From Sphingobium sp. BYY-5 (GTDB taxonomy: Bacteria > Pseudomonadota > Alphaproteobacteria > Sphingomonadales > Sphingomonadaceae): DNA of 64,000 bases. A program made the translations under genes and the position numbers. The notes beneath the pieces were generated by a model. That model was not told the DNA's origin. It did no database searches and saw nothing but the letters and a program-made list of their open reading frames with translations. Of the stretch, positions 25,881-34,300 are shown one piece after another; positions within the stretch are counted from its first letter, which is position 1, and every line of letters begins with the position of its first letter. The stretch lies in contig NZ_JALEBH010000002.1 of assembly GCF_022758885.1 (NCBI RefSeq), positions 1,007,501-1,071,500 of the forward strand. The letters are read 5' to 3'.

Positions 25881-26868
25881 ATGACGACGATGATCGCGAT
25901 GCAGATCGACGCGCCGGGTGCACTGCTCCACCGAATCGAGCGCGCATTGCCGCGCCCCGGCCCCAATGAACTGCTGGTGGAGGTTGCCGCATGCGGCGTA
26001 TGCCGCACCGATCTCCACGTCCAGGACGGCGAGATCGCGGCGCACTATCCGATCGTGCCCGGCCACGAGATCGTGGGCCGCGTCCGTGCGATCGGCGCGA
26101 TGGTCCAGGGCTTCACGCTGGGCCAGCGCATCGGCATTCCCTGGCTGGGCCGTAGCTGCGGCTCTTGTCCCTTTTGTATCTCCGGCCGCGAGAATCTCTG
26201 CGACCATCCCGAGTTCACCGGGGCGACGCGCGATGGCGGCTATGCGACCCATGTCGTTGCGGATGCCCATTTCTGCTTCGCGTTGCCCGACCGCTTCTCC
26301 GACATTGAAGCCGCACCGTTGCTGTGCGCGGGTCTGATCGGATGGCGCGCATTGCGGCTTGCCGGTGCCGGCAAGCGCATCGGACTCTATGGCTTCGGCG
26401 CTGCCGCACACATCCTCGCACAGGTCGCCGTGGCCCAAGGCCGCGAGGTCCATGCCTTTACCAGGGAGGGCGACAGCGCAGGCCAGGCCTTTGCGCGGTA
26501 TCTGGGCGGGCGCATCGACCGAGGCACCGCCGGAGCCGCTCGACGCGGCCCTGATCTTCGCGCCGGTCGGCAGCCTCGTGCCGCTCGCGCTCAAGGCGGT
26601 CGGCAAGGGTGGCAAGGTGGTCTGCGCCGGCATCCACATGAGCGATATCCCGGGCTTTCCTTATGCCGATCTTTGGGAAGAGCGGCAGATCCTGTCAGTC
26701 GCGAACCTCACGCGGGAGGATGGACTGTCCTTCTTCGAGATGATCGGGAATTCGACAATCAGGATAGTGACGGAGGAATTCCCGCTCGACGAAGCGAACG
26801 TCGCGCTGGCGCGTCTCAGGTCCGGCGCGCTGGTCGGGGCGGCAGTGCTGGTGCCGATCGCTCCCTAA
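25881..26868 (+). pseudogene. Zinc-dependent alcohol dehydrogenase, broken by one frameshift
   Basis: The first 210 or so residues read in one frame: CGVCRTDLH catalytic site, PGHEIVG, CGSCPFCISGRENLC zinc site and YGFGAAAHILAQVAVAQGREVHAFTREGDSAGQAFARYLGG. The frame then turns to Arg-rich nonsense, and the family's sequence resumes one frame over as WAGASTEAPPEPLDAALIFAPVGSLVPLALKAVGKGGKVVCAGIHMSDIPGFPY and ends at 26868. The break lies at about 26500-26520 (TATCTGGGCGGGCGC). All family motifs are otherwise intact, so a recent mutation or a sequencing error are both possible. ATG 25881 has AGGA upstream. Confidence 0.82.
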
Positions 26869-26935
26869 GTATCATCACCGATATTGACCGCCATCGCCTC
26901 TTCCTAATCTCGAGTCACGCGAGAAGGAGAAGATT

Positions 26936-27166
26936 ATGGCCACCGCAGTTTCTCACGATCTGGATGCTCCGACGCCCGAGTTGACATGGCTTGCGATCCA
27001 GCAATTCTGGCAGCTCCCGCTGATCGTGACGACGAGCTGGTGGAATGCCCTCACCGATGCGCTGTGGCCCTGCGCCCCGGCCGACCGGTCTCCTGCAGAC
27101 GACCATGACCAACTAGTCGTGCCCGAACCGTTCGAGGTCGAAGGCGAGCATGGGCTCTTCGCCTGA
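26936..27166 (+). CDS. Small hypothetical protein, Trp-rich
   Basis: 76 residues with a strong AGAAGGAGAAG site before the ATG, so it is very likely translated. The centre TWLAIQQFWQLPLIVTTSWWNALTDALW is amphipathic and rich in Trp; the C-terminus is acidic. It has no signal peptide and no family I can name. FWQLPL-WW patterns occur in some small granule- or membrane-associated proteins, but that is only a resemblance. It lies directly before hsp20 and probably shares its promoter. Confidence 0.65.
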   Translation: MATAVSHDLDAPTPELTWLAIQQFWQLPLIVTTSWWNALTDALWPCAPADRSPADDHDQLVVPEPFEVEGEHGLFA

Positions 27167-27200
27167 GTTTGTGAGTTTACCTGACGATGGAGATGATGAA

Positions 27201-27653
27201 ATGAATGAGATGATCAAGACACCGCCAGCCCGGACCCCCGCCAACAGCCTGTCATTGGCGGAAGATGGCCCGATGGGCTGGCTGCGCGGCGAGATCGATC
27301 GACTGTTCGATGATCTTGGCGGGCCGGTGCCCGCGTTGGAACTGACGGATGGCGGCAAGGCGTATCGGCTCACGGCGGAACTTCCCGGTCTCGCCGACAA
27401 GGATGTCCAGATAGAAGTCGCCGACGGCGTGCTGACAATTTCCGGCGAGAAAAGGGAGGAGAGCGAGCACAAGGACGATGGCTTCCTGCTGAGCGAACGC
27501 CGCTATGGCAGCTTCAAGCGCCAGATCGCACTGCCCGCAGACGTCGATGCCGACGCGATCAAGGCCAAGTTCAAGCATGGCGTGCTCTCGCTTACCCTCG
27601 GCAAGGACGAGAAGGCGGCGGAAAGATCGCGCAAAATCGCGATCGAAAGCTGA
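27201..27653 (+). CDS. Small heat-shock protein, Hsp20/alpha-crystallin
   Basis: 150 residues. After a Pro/Gly-rich N-terminus the alpha-crystallin domain runs from about 40 to 140: AYRLTAELPGLADKDVQIEVADGVLTISGEKREE, SERRYGSFKRQIALPADVDADAIKAKFKHGVLSLTLGK. GVLSLTL is the conserved A-x-x-x-n-G-v-L motif near the end. ATG 27201 follows GGAGATGATGAA. It is a cytoplasmic ATP-independent holdase. In this block it fits low-oxygen stress more than heat alone; no CIRCE or ROSE-like element was noticed in the 34 nt before it. Confidence 0.9.
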   Translation: MNEMIKTPPARTPANSLSLAEDGPMGWLRGEIDRLFDDLGGPVPALELTDGGKAYRLTAELPGLADKDVQIEVADGVLTISGEKREESEHKDDGFLLSERRYGSFKRQIALPADVDADAIKAKFKHGVLSLTLGKDEKAAERSRKIAIES

Positions 27654-27659
27654 CCCAAG

Positions 27660-29219
27660 ATGGCGGCGACATCTCTCGATCCGCTCATGACGGGTGAATC
27701 CGATGTCGCCGCCTGGCTCGCCTCCGGCGAGGCGTTCGAGGCACGCAGCCCCGTCCGCAGGATCGACACGCATGCCGCGAGCGTATTCCTGACCGGCGAC
27801 CGGGCCTGGAAGCTCAAGCGCCCCGTTCGCTTCAACTATCTCGACTTCTCCACCGCCGACCGTCGGCGGGATATACTGAAGGCAGAACTTCGCCTCAATC
27901 GCCGCACGGCGCCGACACTCTACCTGGCGGTGCATTCCGTCACCCGAAACGCCCGCGATCAACTGGCGATCGATGGGGACGGCGAGGTCGTCGATTGGCT
28001 CCTGGAAATGCGGCGCTTTCCTGACGACGCGCTCTGGGATGATCTCGCCCGGCAGGGACGGCTCGATGACGGGGCGCTGAGCAAACTGACCGACCGGCTT
28101 GTCGATTTCTATCGCGGCGCCGCCATCACGTGCACGGACGGGGGTGCCGAGCGCCTTGCCAGCGTGATCGCGGGAAACGCCCGCAGCATGGCGGCATTTC
28201 CGGACGTGCTCGATACGCACCGCGTTGATGAGCTTACGTTCGATCTCCGCGCCCAGGTCGCACGCCATGCGTGCCTCCTCGACGCGCGGGGACAGACGGG
28301 GCGGATACGCCATGTGCACGGCGATCTGCACCTCGCCAATATCGCAACCGTCGATGGCGTTCCGACACCGTTTGACTGCCTCGAATTCGACGAGCAGCTC
28401 GCGACCACGGATATACTCTACGACATCGCATTTCTGCTGATGGATCTATGGGATCGAGGGTTGCGGCACGAAGCGAACGTCGTCCTCAATCGCTATCTTG
28501 ATCGCTCGGCAGCGGACGAGGACGGCATCGTGCTCGTCCCACTGTTCATGGCCATTCGAGCCTCGATTCGCGCACATGTGCTGGCCGCCCAGGCGGCGCG
28601 GGAACCGCGCGATGGTCAAGCGGCGGCGCGCGCAGCAGAATATCTTGATCTTGCGAGGGTGTTGACGAGTGGCGGCCCGGCGCGCCTGATCGCCATCGGC
28701 GGTCTGTCGGGCACCGGCAAGTCGACGCTAGCGCGTGCCCTCGGCGGGACGGTCGGCACCCCGCCGGGTGCGCGCATCCTGCGAAGCGACGTGCTGCGCA
28801 AACGGATGGCCGGGGTCGAGCCGGAGACCCGACTTCCGGCGTCAGCCTATACCGCATTGGCCAGCCGGGGCGTGTATGGGGAACTCGTCCGGCTGGCGAA
28901 CAAGGCTCTGACCGGAGGACGGGCGGTCATCGCCGACGCCATGTTCAGCCAGCCGGCCGAACGCGATGCTATCACCGCCGCAGCCGAACAAGCCGCATGC
29001 CGGTTCGATGGCATATGGCTGACTATTTCGGACGAAAGTCGCGTCGACCGCGTCCGTGCACGTCCAATCGACGCTTCGGATGCGGATGCCAGTATAGCCA
29101 TCTCCCAATCCACAACACATGTCCCGCCGCCTGCGAACTGGAAGATTCTCGAGACGGCCGGCGAGACCACCGAAGTCGTCAGGAGGGCCTGTGGTCTGCT
29201 GGGCCTGACAGGATTCTGA
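27660..29219 (+). CDS. Bifunctional aminoglycoside-phosphotransferase-like / P-loop kinase protein
   Basis: 519 residues. The N-terminal 330 residues are an APH-fold with VHGDLHLANI (catalytic HGDxxxxN) and FDCLEFD. From about 340 comes a small-molecule-kinase P-loop (AIGGLSGTGKSTLARALGG) with ILRSDVLRK and a LID-like HVPPPANW. This two-part protein is common in alphaproteobacteria, usually with hsp20 and stress genes, and its substrate is unknown. It starts 6 nt after the hsp20 stop, so it is in the same operon. Resistance activity should not be assumed from the APH fold. Confidence 0.85.
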   Translation: MAATSLDPLMTGESDVAAWLASGEAFEARSPVRRIDTHAASVFLTGDRAWKLKRPVRFNYLDFSTADRRRDILKAELRLNRRTAPTLYLAVHSVTRNARDQLAIDGDGEVVDWLLEMRRFPDDALWDDLARQGRLDDGALSKLTDRLVDFYRGAAITCTDGGAERLASVIAGNARSMAAFPDVLDTHRVDELTFDLRAQVARHACLLDARGQTGRIRHVHGDLHLANIATVDGVPTPFDCLEFDEQLATTDILYDIAFLLMDLWDRGLRHEANVVLNRYLDRSAADEDGIVLVPLFMAIRASIRAHVLAAQAAREPRDGQAAARAAEYLDLARVLTSGGPARLIAIGGLSGTGKSTLARALGGTVGTPPGARILRSDVLRKRMAGVEPETRLPASAYTALASRGVYGELVRLANKALTGGRAVIADAMFSQPAERDAITAAAEQAACRFDGIWLTISDESRVDRVRARPIDASDADASIAISQSTTHVPPPANWKILETAGETTEVVRRACGLLGLTGF

Positions 29220-29227
29220 CCATCTGT

Positions 29228-29896
29228 TCAGATGGCCGGCGCGATCTTTGGGGCGGGCTGGGACGGAACCGGCCAATTGTGCACAAACCAGCTGCAAATG
29301 AGCCGGGCCGCTTCTTCGACCTGAAAAAGATTCTGGTCCACGAACATCTTCTTCAACCCTTCGGCGATCGCGTCAAAATGGATATGTTCAGTGGCCTCAA
29401 GCGAGAAGGCGTGACGCATATAGGTGTCATAGAGCGTCCGGAGCGACAGCCAGGCCCCTTGTTCTTCCAGCCAGGCCCGTGTCGTTCCCGACGACGTAAA
29501 GGACACCAGGCGTTTGCCGGCCATTAGGGGATGGAAACGCCTGTCGCGCACCGCCCCGTAGGGGAAGCCGGCACCAAGCACCCGGTCGATATATCCCTTG
29601 ATCATGGCCGGTGGCGAACCGAACCAGATGGGATAAACGAGCACGAAGACATCACTACCGGAGAGCAGTTGGAGTTCCTGGGCGACATCATCTGAAAGTG
29701 CGTATGGGATCGAGGTGGGACGCTCGTCCGCCTTCAGTACCGGATCGAAGCCGAGGCGATAGAGATCGCGCACCACGACATCGTGCCTCAATGCCTCGAC
29801 CGACTCTCGGTAACGCCTGGCAACAGACATTGTGAAACTGTCTTCGGCAGGATGGCAGACGATCACAGCATGCTTTGGGGCTCTGCGGTTGATCAT
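29228..29896 (-). CDS. NAD(P)H-dependent oxidoreductase (NQO1/Kef flavodoxin fold)
   Basis: 222 residues. HAVIVCHPAEDSFTMSVARRY is the FMN-binding start, with DVVVRDLYRLGFDPVL, DVFVLVYPIWFGSPPAMIKGYIDRVL (phosphate/ribityl contacts) and TSSGTTRAWLEEQG. It is a full-length relative of the truncated gene at 14309. It probably reduces quinones with two electrons and so limits radicals. It is convergent with the kinase gene (8-nt gap) and divergent from the small membrane genes across a 161-bp region that carries the GTCTACGTAGAC palindrome. Confidence 0.85.
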   Translation of the reverse strand: MINRRAPKHAVIVCHPAEDSFTMSVARRYRESVEALRHDVVVRDLYRLGFDPVLKADERPTSIPYALSDDVAQELQLLSGSDVFVLVYPIWFGSPPAMIKGYIDRVLGAGFPYGAVRDRRFHPLMAGKRLVSFTSSGTTRAWLEEQGAWLSLRTLYDTYMRHAFSLEATEHIHFDAIAEGLKKMFVDQNLFQVEEAARLICSWFVHNWPVPSQPAPKIAPAI

Positions 29897-29959
29897 GGCG
29901 ATTTCCTTTCATGGATCACAAGAAGGATATCGCACCATTCCGGCCTCCGATTTCAGGAA

Positions 29960-29971
29960 GTCTACGTAGAC
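29960..29971. promoter_or_regulatory. Perfect 12-bp palindrome GTCTACGTAGAC, operator candidate
   Basis: It lies in the divergent promoter between the oxidoreductase (29896, minus) and the small membrane gene (30058, plus). Its centre is TACGTAG(A), shared with 17448. A second TTACGCAAC follows 20 nt on. The palindrome suits a dimeric regulator such as FixJ. Confidence 0.45.
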
Positions 29972-30057
29972 GTTGCGACAGGACTACTTACGCAACTCTC
30001 CGAATATGGGACGGACGGCAAAAGGCTAGGCTTGTCCTGACGAAACGGAGATGGGAC

Positions 30058-30186
30058 ATGCGGACGATCAATAAGGAAATGCACGCACGGGCCGCCGAGC
30101 AAAGGCTGCGCCTTCGCGTCGGTGGCACGCTCCTGTGCGTGATCGCCCTGATTCCTGCCCTGAACGCCCTGCTGCCGCTACGCTGA
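30058..30186 (+). CDS. Small membrane protein, 42 residues
   Basis: MRTINKEMHARAAEQRLRLRVGGTLLCVIALIPALNALLPLR: a short basic N-terminus, then one transmembrane helix. ATG 30058 follows CGGAGATGGGAC. No known family. It is next to a second small membrane gene and a promoter with a TACGTA palindrome. Such small proteins often belong to stress regulons, but the function is unknown. Confidence 0.5.
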   Translation: MRTINKEMHARAAEQRLRLRVGGTLLCVIALIPALNALLPLR

Positions 30187-30271
30187 TACGGGATCGCCGT
30201 CGCCACACCAGTAAACTCTCTATTCGAGAGTGGAATCGGCATAGGCCAGCATTCTATCCAGGAGACCTGTG

Positions 30272-30496
30272 ATGCTGTCATTCATCGGAGCACATTTTCC
30301 GTATCTGGTGGTCGCCGCCATGTCGCTGTTCGCTGGCATCATGCTTTTCGTGTCGATTGAGGAGGGCATTCTGGCGCGGCGCGAGCGGCTCGCACGCTCT
30401 GCCGGCTCGACCGCATCGGAAGCAGCCGAAATGGAAAGCAAGGGAGCGCAGACTGTCCCGACAAGCAACGAAAACCCGTATCGGGCTGTCGCATAA
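30272..30496 (+). CDS. Small membrane protein, 74 residues
   Basis: MLSFIGAHFPYLVVAAMSLFAGIMLFVSIEEGILARRERLARSAG... One N-terminal membrane helix is followed by a charged cytoplasmic tail. An in-frame GTG precedes ATG 30272; CCAGGAGA lies 8-14 nt upstream of the starts, so it is likely expressed. No family recognised. A short GTTGAA-AGGC-TTCAAC hairpin at 30500-30515 follows the stop. The 220-bp stretch to 30716 has no other gene I would accept. Confidence 0.55.
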   Translation: MLSFIGAHFPYLVVAAMSLFAGIMLFVSIEEGILARRERLARSAGSTASEAAEMESKGAQTVPTSNENPYRAVA

Positions 30497-30716
30497 TCCG
30501 TTGAAAGGCTTCAACGCGCGGTTAGCTCTGTTGAAATCGGGCGTGGCGTAACGGGGAAGCACCAGTTCCCGGCAAGGATGGCATGCGCCAGGCCCCTCTG
30601 GATCGCGTTACGCAAGAACGGCGCACCATCATCATCCAACCATAGTCTGTAGAAGCAGAGATCACGGTCCCGCGGCATTTGGCCAATTGCACGATCTGGT
30701 GCGCGCCATGACGATC

Positions 30717-31991
30717 TCACGAAAGCGGCCGTCCCAGCACCAAGGGGAGCATGAGCAGCCCCGCCGCGACGCTGGCGACGAGCGGCAAGGCGGCGCGCCA
30801 ACCCCGCCGCCAGCCGGCGAGACTGATCGTCACTCCCGCCTTGACGAAGGTGTTCAGCATGACGGGGACGGCCAATATCAGGCCGGCGGTCTGACCATCG
30901 AGCGTTCCATGTGGCAATCCGCCCATGGTGATGATGGCGGAATCGACATCGACCATGCCGGACAGCGCGAGGACGGTAGCGAGGCCCGCGTCGCCGAACC
31001 TATGCAGCACCCAGCGCGAGACCAGAGACAGGACCATCACCAGCGCCATCAATGCCAAAGCGGGCATGATGTCGAACGGGTTGTGAACGGTTACTTCCTG
31101 CGACGGCTTGGCCGGATGCCGCTTCGCTACGCCCAGATACCACAATGTCGCCAACGCGCTGACGAGCGTGGCGGGAACGACAAGCAGCGCGAGCGCGGGA
31201 AGTGCGAGGGGCGCCAATATGCCCACAAGGATCAGAACGCGCAGGAGCATGACCGTCGAGGCCGCGGCGATCCCGGCGACGAGAATGGGCGCTTCCTCTG
31301 CGTCGTTGTGCAATCGGGTAGCCAATGCTGCGGTAACGGCGGTGGATGACACCATGGCGCCAGCACCAGCGGTCGCGATCGTGCCGCGCGATGCGCCCAG
31401 CCGTTTGCTCGCCACATAACCGGCGAACGAAAAGCCTGAGACCATGACCACGACCATCCACAATTGACGCGGGTTCCAGGCATCAAGGGGGCCGTAGGCG
31501 CGGTCCGGAAGCAGCGGCAGGATCACCAGGGCGATCAAGGCGAAGCGGGCAATGGCGTTGACTTCGACTTCGTTCAGTCGTCCGATCCAGCCGTGAAGCT
31601 GGGTCCGCAACGCCAGTACCAACGTCACCACGACCGCGATGATCGTCGCAAGCATCTCTTGCTGGGTGGTCGCAAGAAACCCGCAGCCGAGGGTCAGCAG
31701 CCCAACCAGGCTCGCTGTTCCGCTGATATTGCGGCCATGTCGCGCTGCCCCGGCATATCCAAGCAGAATCAATATGGCCGCGGCGGCGATGAGGACGGTT
31801 CCGAAGTCGCCGTCAATTGCGCGAATGGCTCCGGCTAACCCGCCCACCAGTCCGAGCAATCCGAATGTCCGGATTCCCGCGAAGCGGGATCCTCTCTCTT
31901 CGTTGCGCAGCGCCCATCCACGCTGGATGCCGATTAACAGGCCTAACGCCAAAGAGAGCCCAATCGCCCCGATTGCATCGATATTGACCAT
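30717..31991 (-). CDS. MgtC/SapB-family membrane protein with DUF4010 part
   Basis: 424 residues with about 11-12 predicted membrane helices. The N-terminal MgtC/SapB motif is IGLSLALGLLIGIQRGWALRNEERGSRFAGIRTFGLLGLVGG. The C-terminal half matches DUF4010 (SFAGYVASKRLGASRGTIATAGAGAMVSSTAVTAALA, LSGMVDVDSAIITMGGL). MgtC proteins modulate Mg2+ or ATP homeostasis in enteric bacteria; the fused form is less studied. It lies 32 nt after the MBL-fold gene on the same strand, so they form an operon. The presence of mgtA at 17.5 kb is consistent with a Mg2+ theme. Confidence 0.8.
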   Translation of the reverse strand: MVNIDAIGAIGLSLALGLLIGIQRGWALRNEERGSRFAGIRTFGLLGLVGGLAGAIRAIDGDFGTVLIAAAAILILLGYAGAARHGRNISGTASLVGLLTLGCGFLATTQQEMLATIIAVVVTLVLALRTQLHGWIGRLNEVEVNAIARFALIALVILPLLPDRAYGPLDAWNPRQLWMVVVMVSGFSFAGYVASKRLGASRGTIATAGAGAMVSSTAVTAALATRLHNDAEEAPILVAGIAAASTVMLLRVLILVGILAPLALPALALLVVPATLVSALATLWYLGVAKRHPAKPSQEVTVHNPFDIMPALALMALVMVLSLVSRWVLHRFGDAGLATVLALSGMVDVDSAIITMGGLPHGTLDGQTAGLILAVPVMLNTFVKAGVTISLAGWRRGWRAALPLVASVAAGLLMLPLVLGRPLS

Positions 31992-32023
31992 CCCGATCGC
32001 TCTCTCCCGGCGAGTCTCCCGGA

Positions 32024-33634
32024 TCAGTATCTTGCCCGTGATCGGTCTGCATGCTGCACGCGGGTATGTTTGTAGCTCTCAAGCACTGCGCGCATGTCGG
32101 CAACGGCCTTCTCGCGGGCCTTGGCATCCCGGATTTGCGAGAGTTCCCGTTTCAGCTTTGTGGCGAAGTCAGCATAGCTGTTTTGCCAATCCCGCCCGAT
32201 CACCTCCTGAAGCTGGGGATCTCCCGTTTTCGTGCGTGTCGCTGGTACCGCCGGCGAAAGGCGATAGACTTCGCCGATCTCGGGCACGAGGACCGAGGAC
32301 GCGATCTCCTTGGCTTGAGCCATGCGCCGAAACGTATCGATCGCGGCCGATTCCCCGTGCGAAAGGAACAGGCTGCCGCCGATCGGCCGACGGGCCTCCA
32401 TCCATGCGAGGAGACCGTCCTGGTCGGCATGCGCGGAATAGCTTTCGATATGCCGAATCTGCGCCCGAACCACGATATCTTCACCCCAGATCCTTACCCG
32501 TTCCGCGCCTTCGACGATGACCCGGCCCAGCGTTCCCTCAGACTGGAAGCCGACGAACAATATGGTCGCTTCACGCTTGAAGAGATTGTGCTTCAGGTGG
32601 TGTCGGATACGCCCCGCCTCGCACATGCCGGAGGCCGCCATGATAATCGCCCCCGAGACGCTGTTCAGCCGGATTGATTCGGCAGTAGCGTCAACGAAGT
32701 GAAACGCCGTGTTTCGGAAGATGTCCTTGCCATCCATATCCTCAAGCGTGTCTGCATATTTGGCGAACACGCTTGTCGCTCTGTTGGCGAGGGGCGAGTC
32801 CACGAAGACGGGCACCGAAGGGATGCGCTTCGCGTCAAGCAGAGCGGCCATGTCTAACAACAGCTCCTGCGTCCGCTCGAGCGCGAATACGGGGATGATC
32901 AGATTCCCGCCGCGCGCCAGCGCACCCTTGATCTCGGCCTCGAGAAGAGCGCGGCGTTCGCCGATGGTCATATCGTCGCGCTTGCGATCTCCATAGGTGG
33001 ATTCGCAGATGACATGGTCAAAGCCAGCCGGACTTTCCGGATCGGGATGAAAGGCCTTGTGCGGGGGCCCCAAGTCGCCCGAGCACAATATGTGCGTGCC
33101 GTCGACAAGAAGCTCGAGCGAAGCCGACCCCAGGATATGCCCGGCATTCCAGAGGCGCGCCCGGAAGCCGGGGACAGGTTCGAACCAGTCTTCAAGCCCG
33201 ACTGGCCTGGTCTGCTTCCAGGCGGCGATCGCGTCCTGCTCGGTATAGATGGGCATGATCTCGGGCTGGTCGGCGCGGTCCTTGCGCCGGTTGCGCCGCG
33301 CGGCGTCGCCCTCCTGGATGCGACCGGCGTCCGCCAGCATGAATTCGAGCAGAGCCCCTGTCGGCTCGGTGCACCAGATATCACCGGTGAAACCTTCTGC
33401 GACGAGCCTGGGCAGCAATCCGCTATGGTCAATATGAGCATGCGTCAGGATAACGGCATCGACATGTCGTGCATCGAATGCGAACGTGCTGTGATTGAGT
33501 GTCTCCAGCGTCCGGGAACCCTGGAAAAGACCGCAGTCGACGAGAAGGCATTTTCCCGCGTGGCAGAACTCCATGCAGGATCCAGTGACCGTGCGTGCCG
33601 CGCCATGAAACGCGAGCGTGAGTTCGTTAGCCAT
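32024..33634 (-). CDS. MBL-fold/beta-CASP metallohydrolase (RNase-like)
   Basis: 536 residues. The metallo-beta-lactamase motif is ILTHAHIDHSG (HxHxDH) near 63, with H in NAGHILGSA, D in SGDLG and H in LSHG. The beta-CASP part has ICESTYGDR, GGNLIIPVFALERTQELL, FVDSPLA and IIMAASGMCEAGRI, with SAHADQDGL near the end. This is the YsoA/ribonuclease J-like group termed MBL-fold RNA metallohydrolases, in bacteria and archaea. A C-terminal extension of 110 residues after SLFLSHG is charged. It starts at ATG 33634, with an AGGTGAC before it. Cytoplasmic; the RNA target is unknown. Confidence 0.87.
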   Translation of the reverse strand: MANELTLAFHGAARTVTGSCMEFCHAGKCLLVDCGLFQGSRTLETLNHSTFAFDARHVDAVILTHAHIDHSGLLPRLVAEGFTGDIWCTEPTGALLEFMLADAGRIQEGDAARRNRRKDRADQPEIMPIYTEQDAIAAWKQTRPVGLEDWFEPVPGFRARLWNAGHILGSASLELLVDGTHILCSGDLGPPHKAFHPDPESPAGFDHVICESTYGDRKRDDMTIGERRALLEAEIKGALARGGNLIIPVFALERTQELLLDMAALLDAKRIPSVPVFVDSPLANRATSVFAKYADTLEDMDGKDIFRNTAFHFVDATAESIRLNSVSGAIIMAASGMCEAGRIRHHLKHNLFKREATILFVGFQSEGTLGRVIVEGAERVRIWGEDIVVRAQIRHIESYSAHADQDGLLAWMEARRPIGGSLFLSHGESAAIDTFRRMAQAKEIASSVLVPEIGEVYRLSPAVPATRTKTGDPQLQEVIGRDWQNSYADFATKLKRELSQIRDAKAREKAVADMRAVLESYKHTRVQHADRSRARY

Positions 33635-34300
33635 GTCACCTCGTTTCGCGGTCGCCTCGGTTAAGTGACCGCTACGCTGATCCAGCGACGCACAAACTCG
33701 GTATGTATACTTATGTTGTCAGAAACCTCATGATCTTGCCCAAACCCACGCCGAAGCAGTGGCAGTTGAAGTCGAGCGGTATTTTGGATCTACATAGCCT
33801 GCCCTTCAACGCGGGCATGCCCCCCGCAGCGCGCGTGCGCTCAGGCCACCTCCCCAGTGGGCAGATCATTTCTAGCGGAAGAGTCACATGAGCAACGACC
33901 CCTGGTGGCCATTCAAGCGCTAAATTCAGGCGCTCAGGTGCGGCCCGTCTGCTTTCAGGCAGGTCGTGAACACCTGAAGCATTAAGCGGGCAGAGATATC
34001 ATTGCCAGCCTTTGCCGAAAGCCTTCGACAGATCATAGCTCGGCGGCTTCACCAGGGCCCGCCGGTGGAGGATGCGTGGGGTGACGGTTCTCCGCAATTT
34101 TAAGTCTCAATTCGACAGGGATTCAGTGGACGGTCATCCGGCCAGTTCTCGATCTTGCCACCGATGAACTCCTGCTGGTGGTCGATAAAATATATGATTT
34201 TCCCAATAGGGCCAATAACAAGGAATGGTGGAAAATGTCTGAGTAATGCCTTAGAGATAGCTGTATCACAGAATAGCGAAATGGCGGGAGAGATCGGGCA
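33635..34300. other. Intergenic region without an accepted gene
   Basis: 666 bp before the arabinofuranosidase gene. A 62-codon frame at 33703-33891 and the 11-codon MSNDPWWPFKR at 33890 show no family. On the minus strand, short readable stretches ending KPPSYDLSKAFGKGWQ (about 33998-34090) and FIDHQQEFIGGKIENWPDDRPLN (about 34120-34190) suggest decayed coding sequence. The 34180-34290 part is AT-rich and probably holds the promoter for the glycoside-hydrolase genes. Confidence 0.5.

Noticed and set aside
30511..30801. 96-codon minus-strand frame ending PRPISTELTAR
   Set aside because: No recognisable domain, and its start lies inside the MgtC-like gene; cannot be supported.
33703..33891. 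62-codon frame in the gap before GH51
   Set aside because: No Shine-Dalgarno, no family and unusual composition; kept only as part of the gap note.
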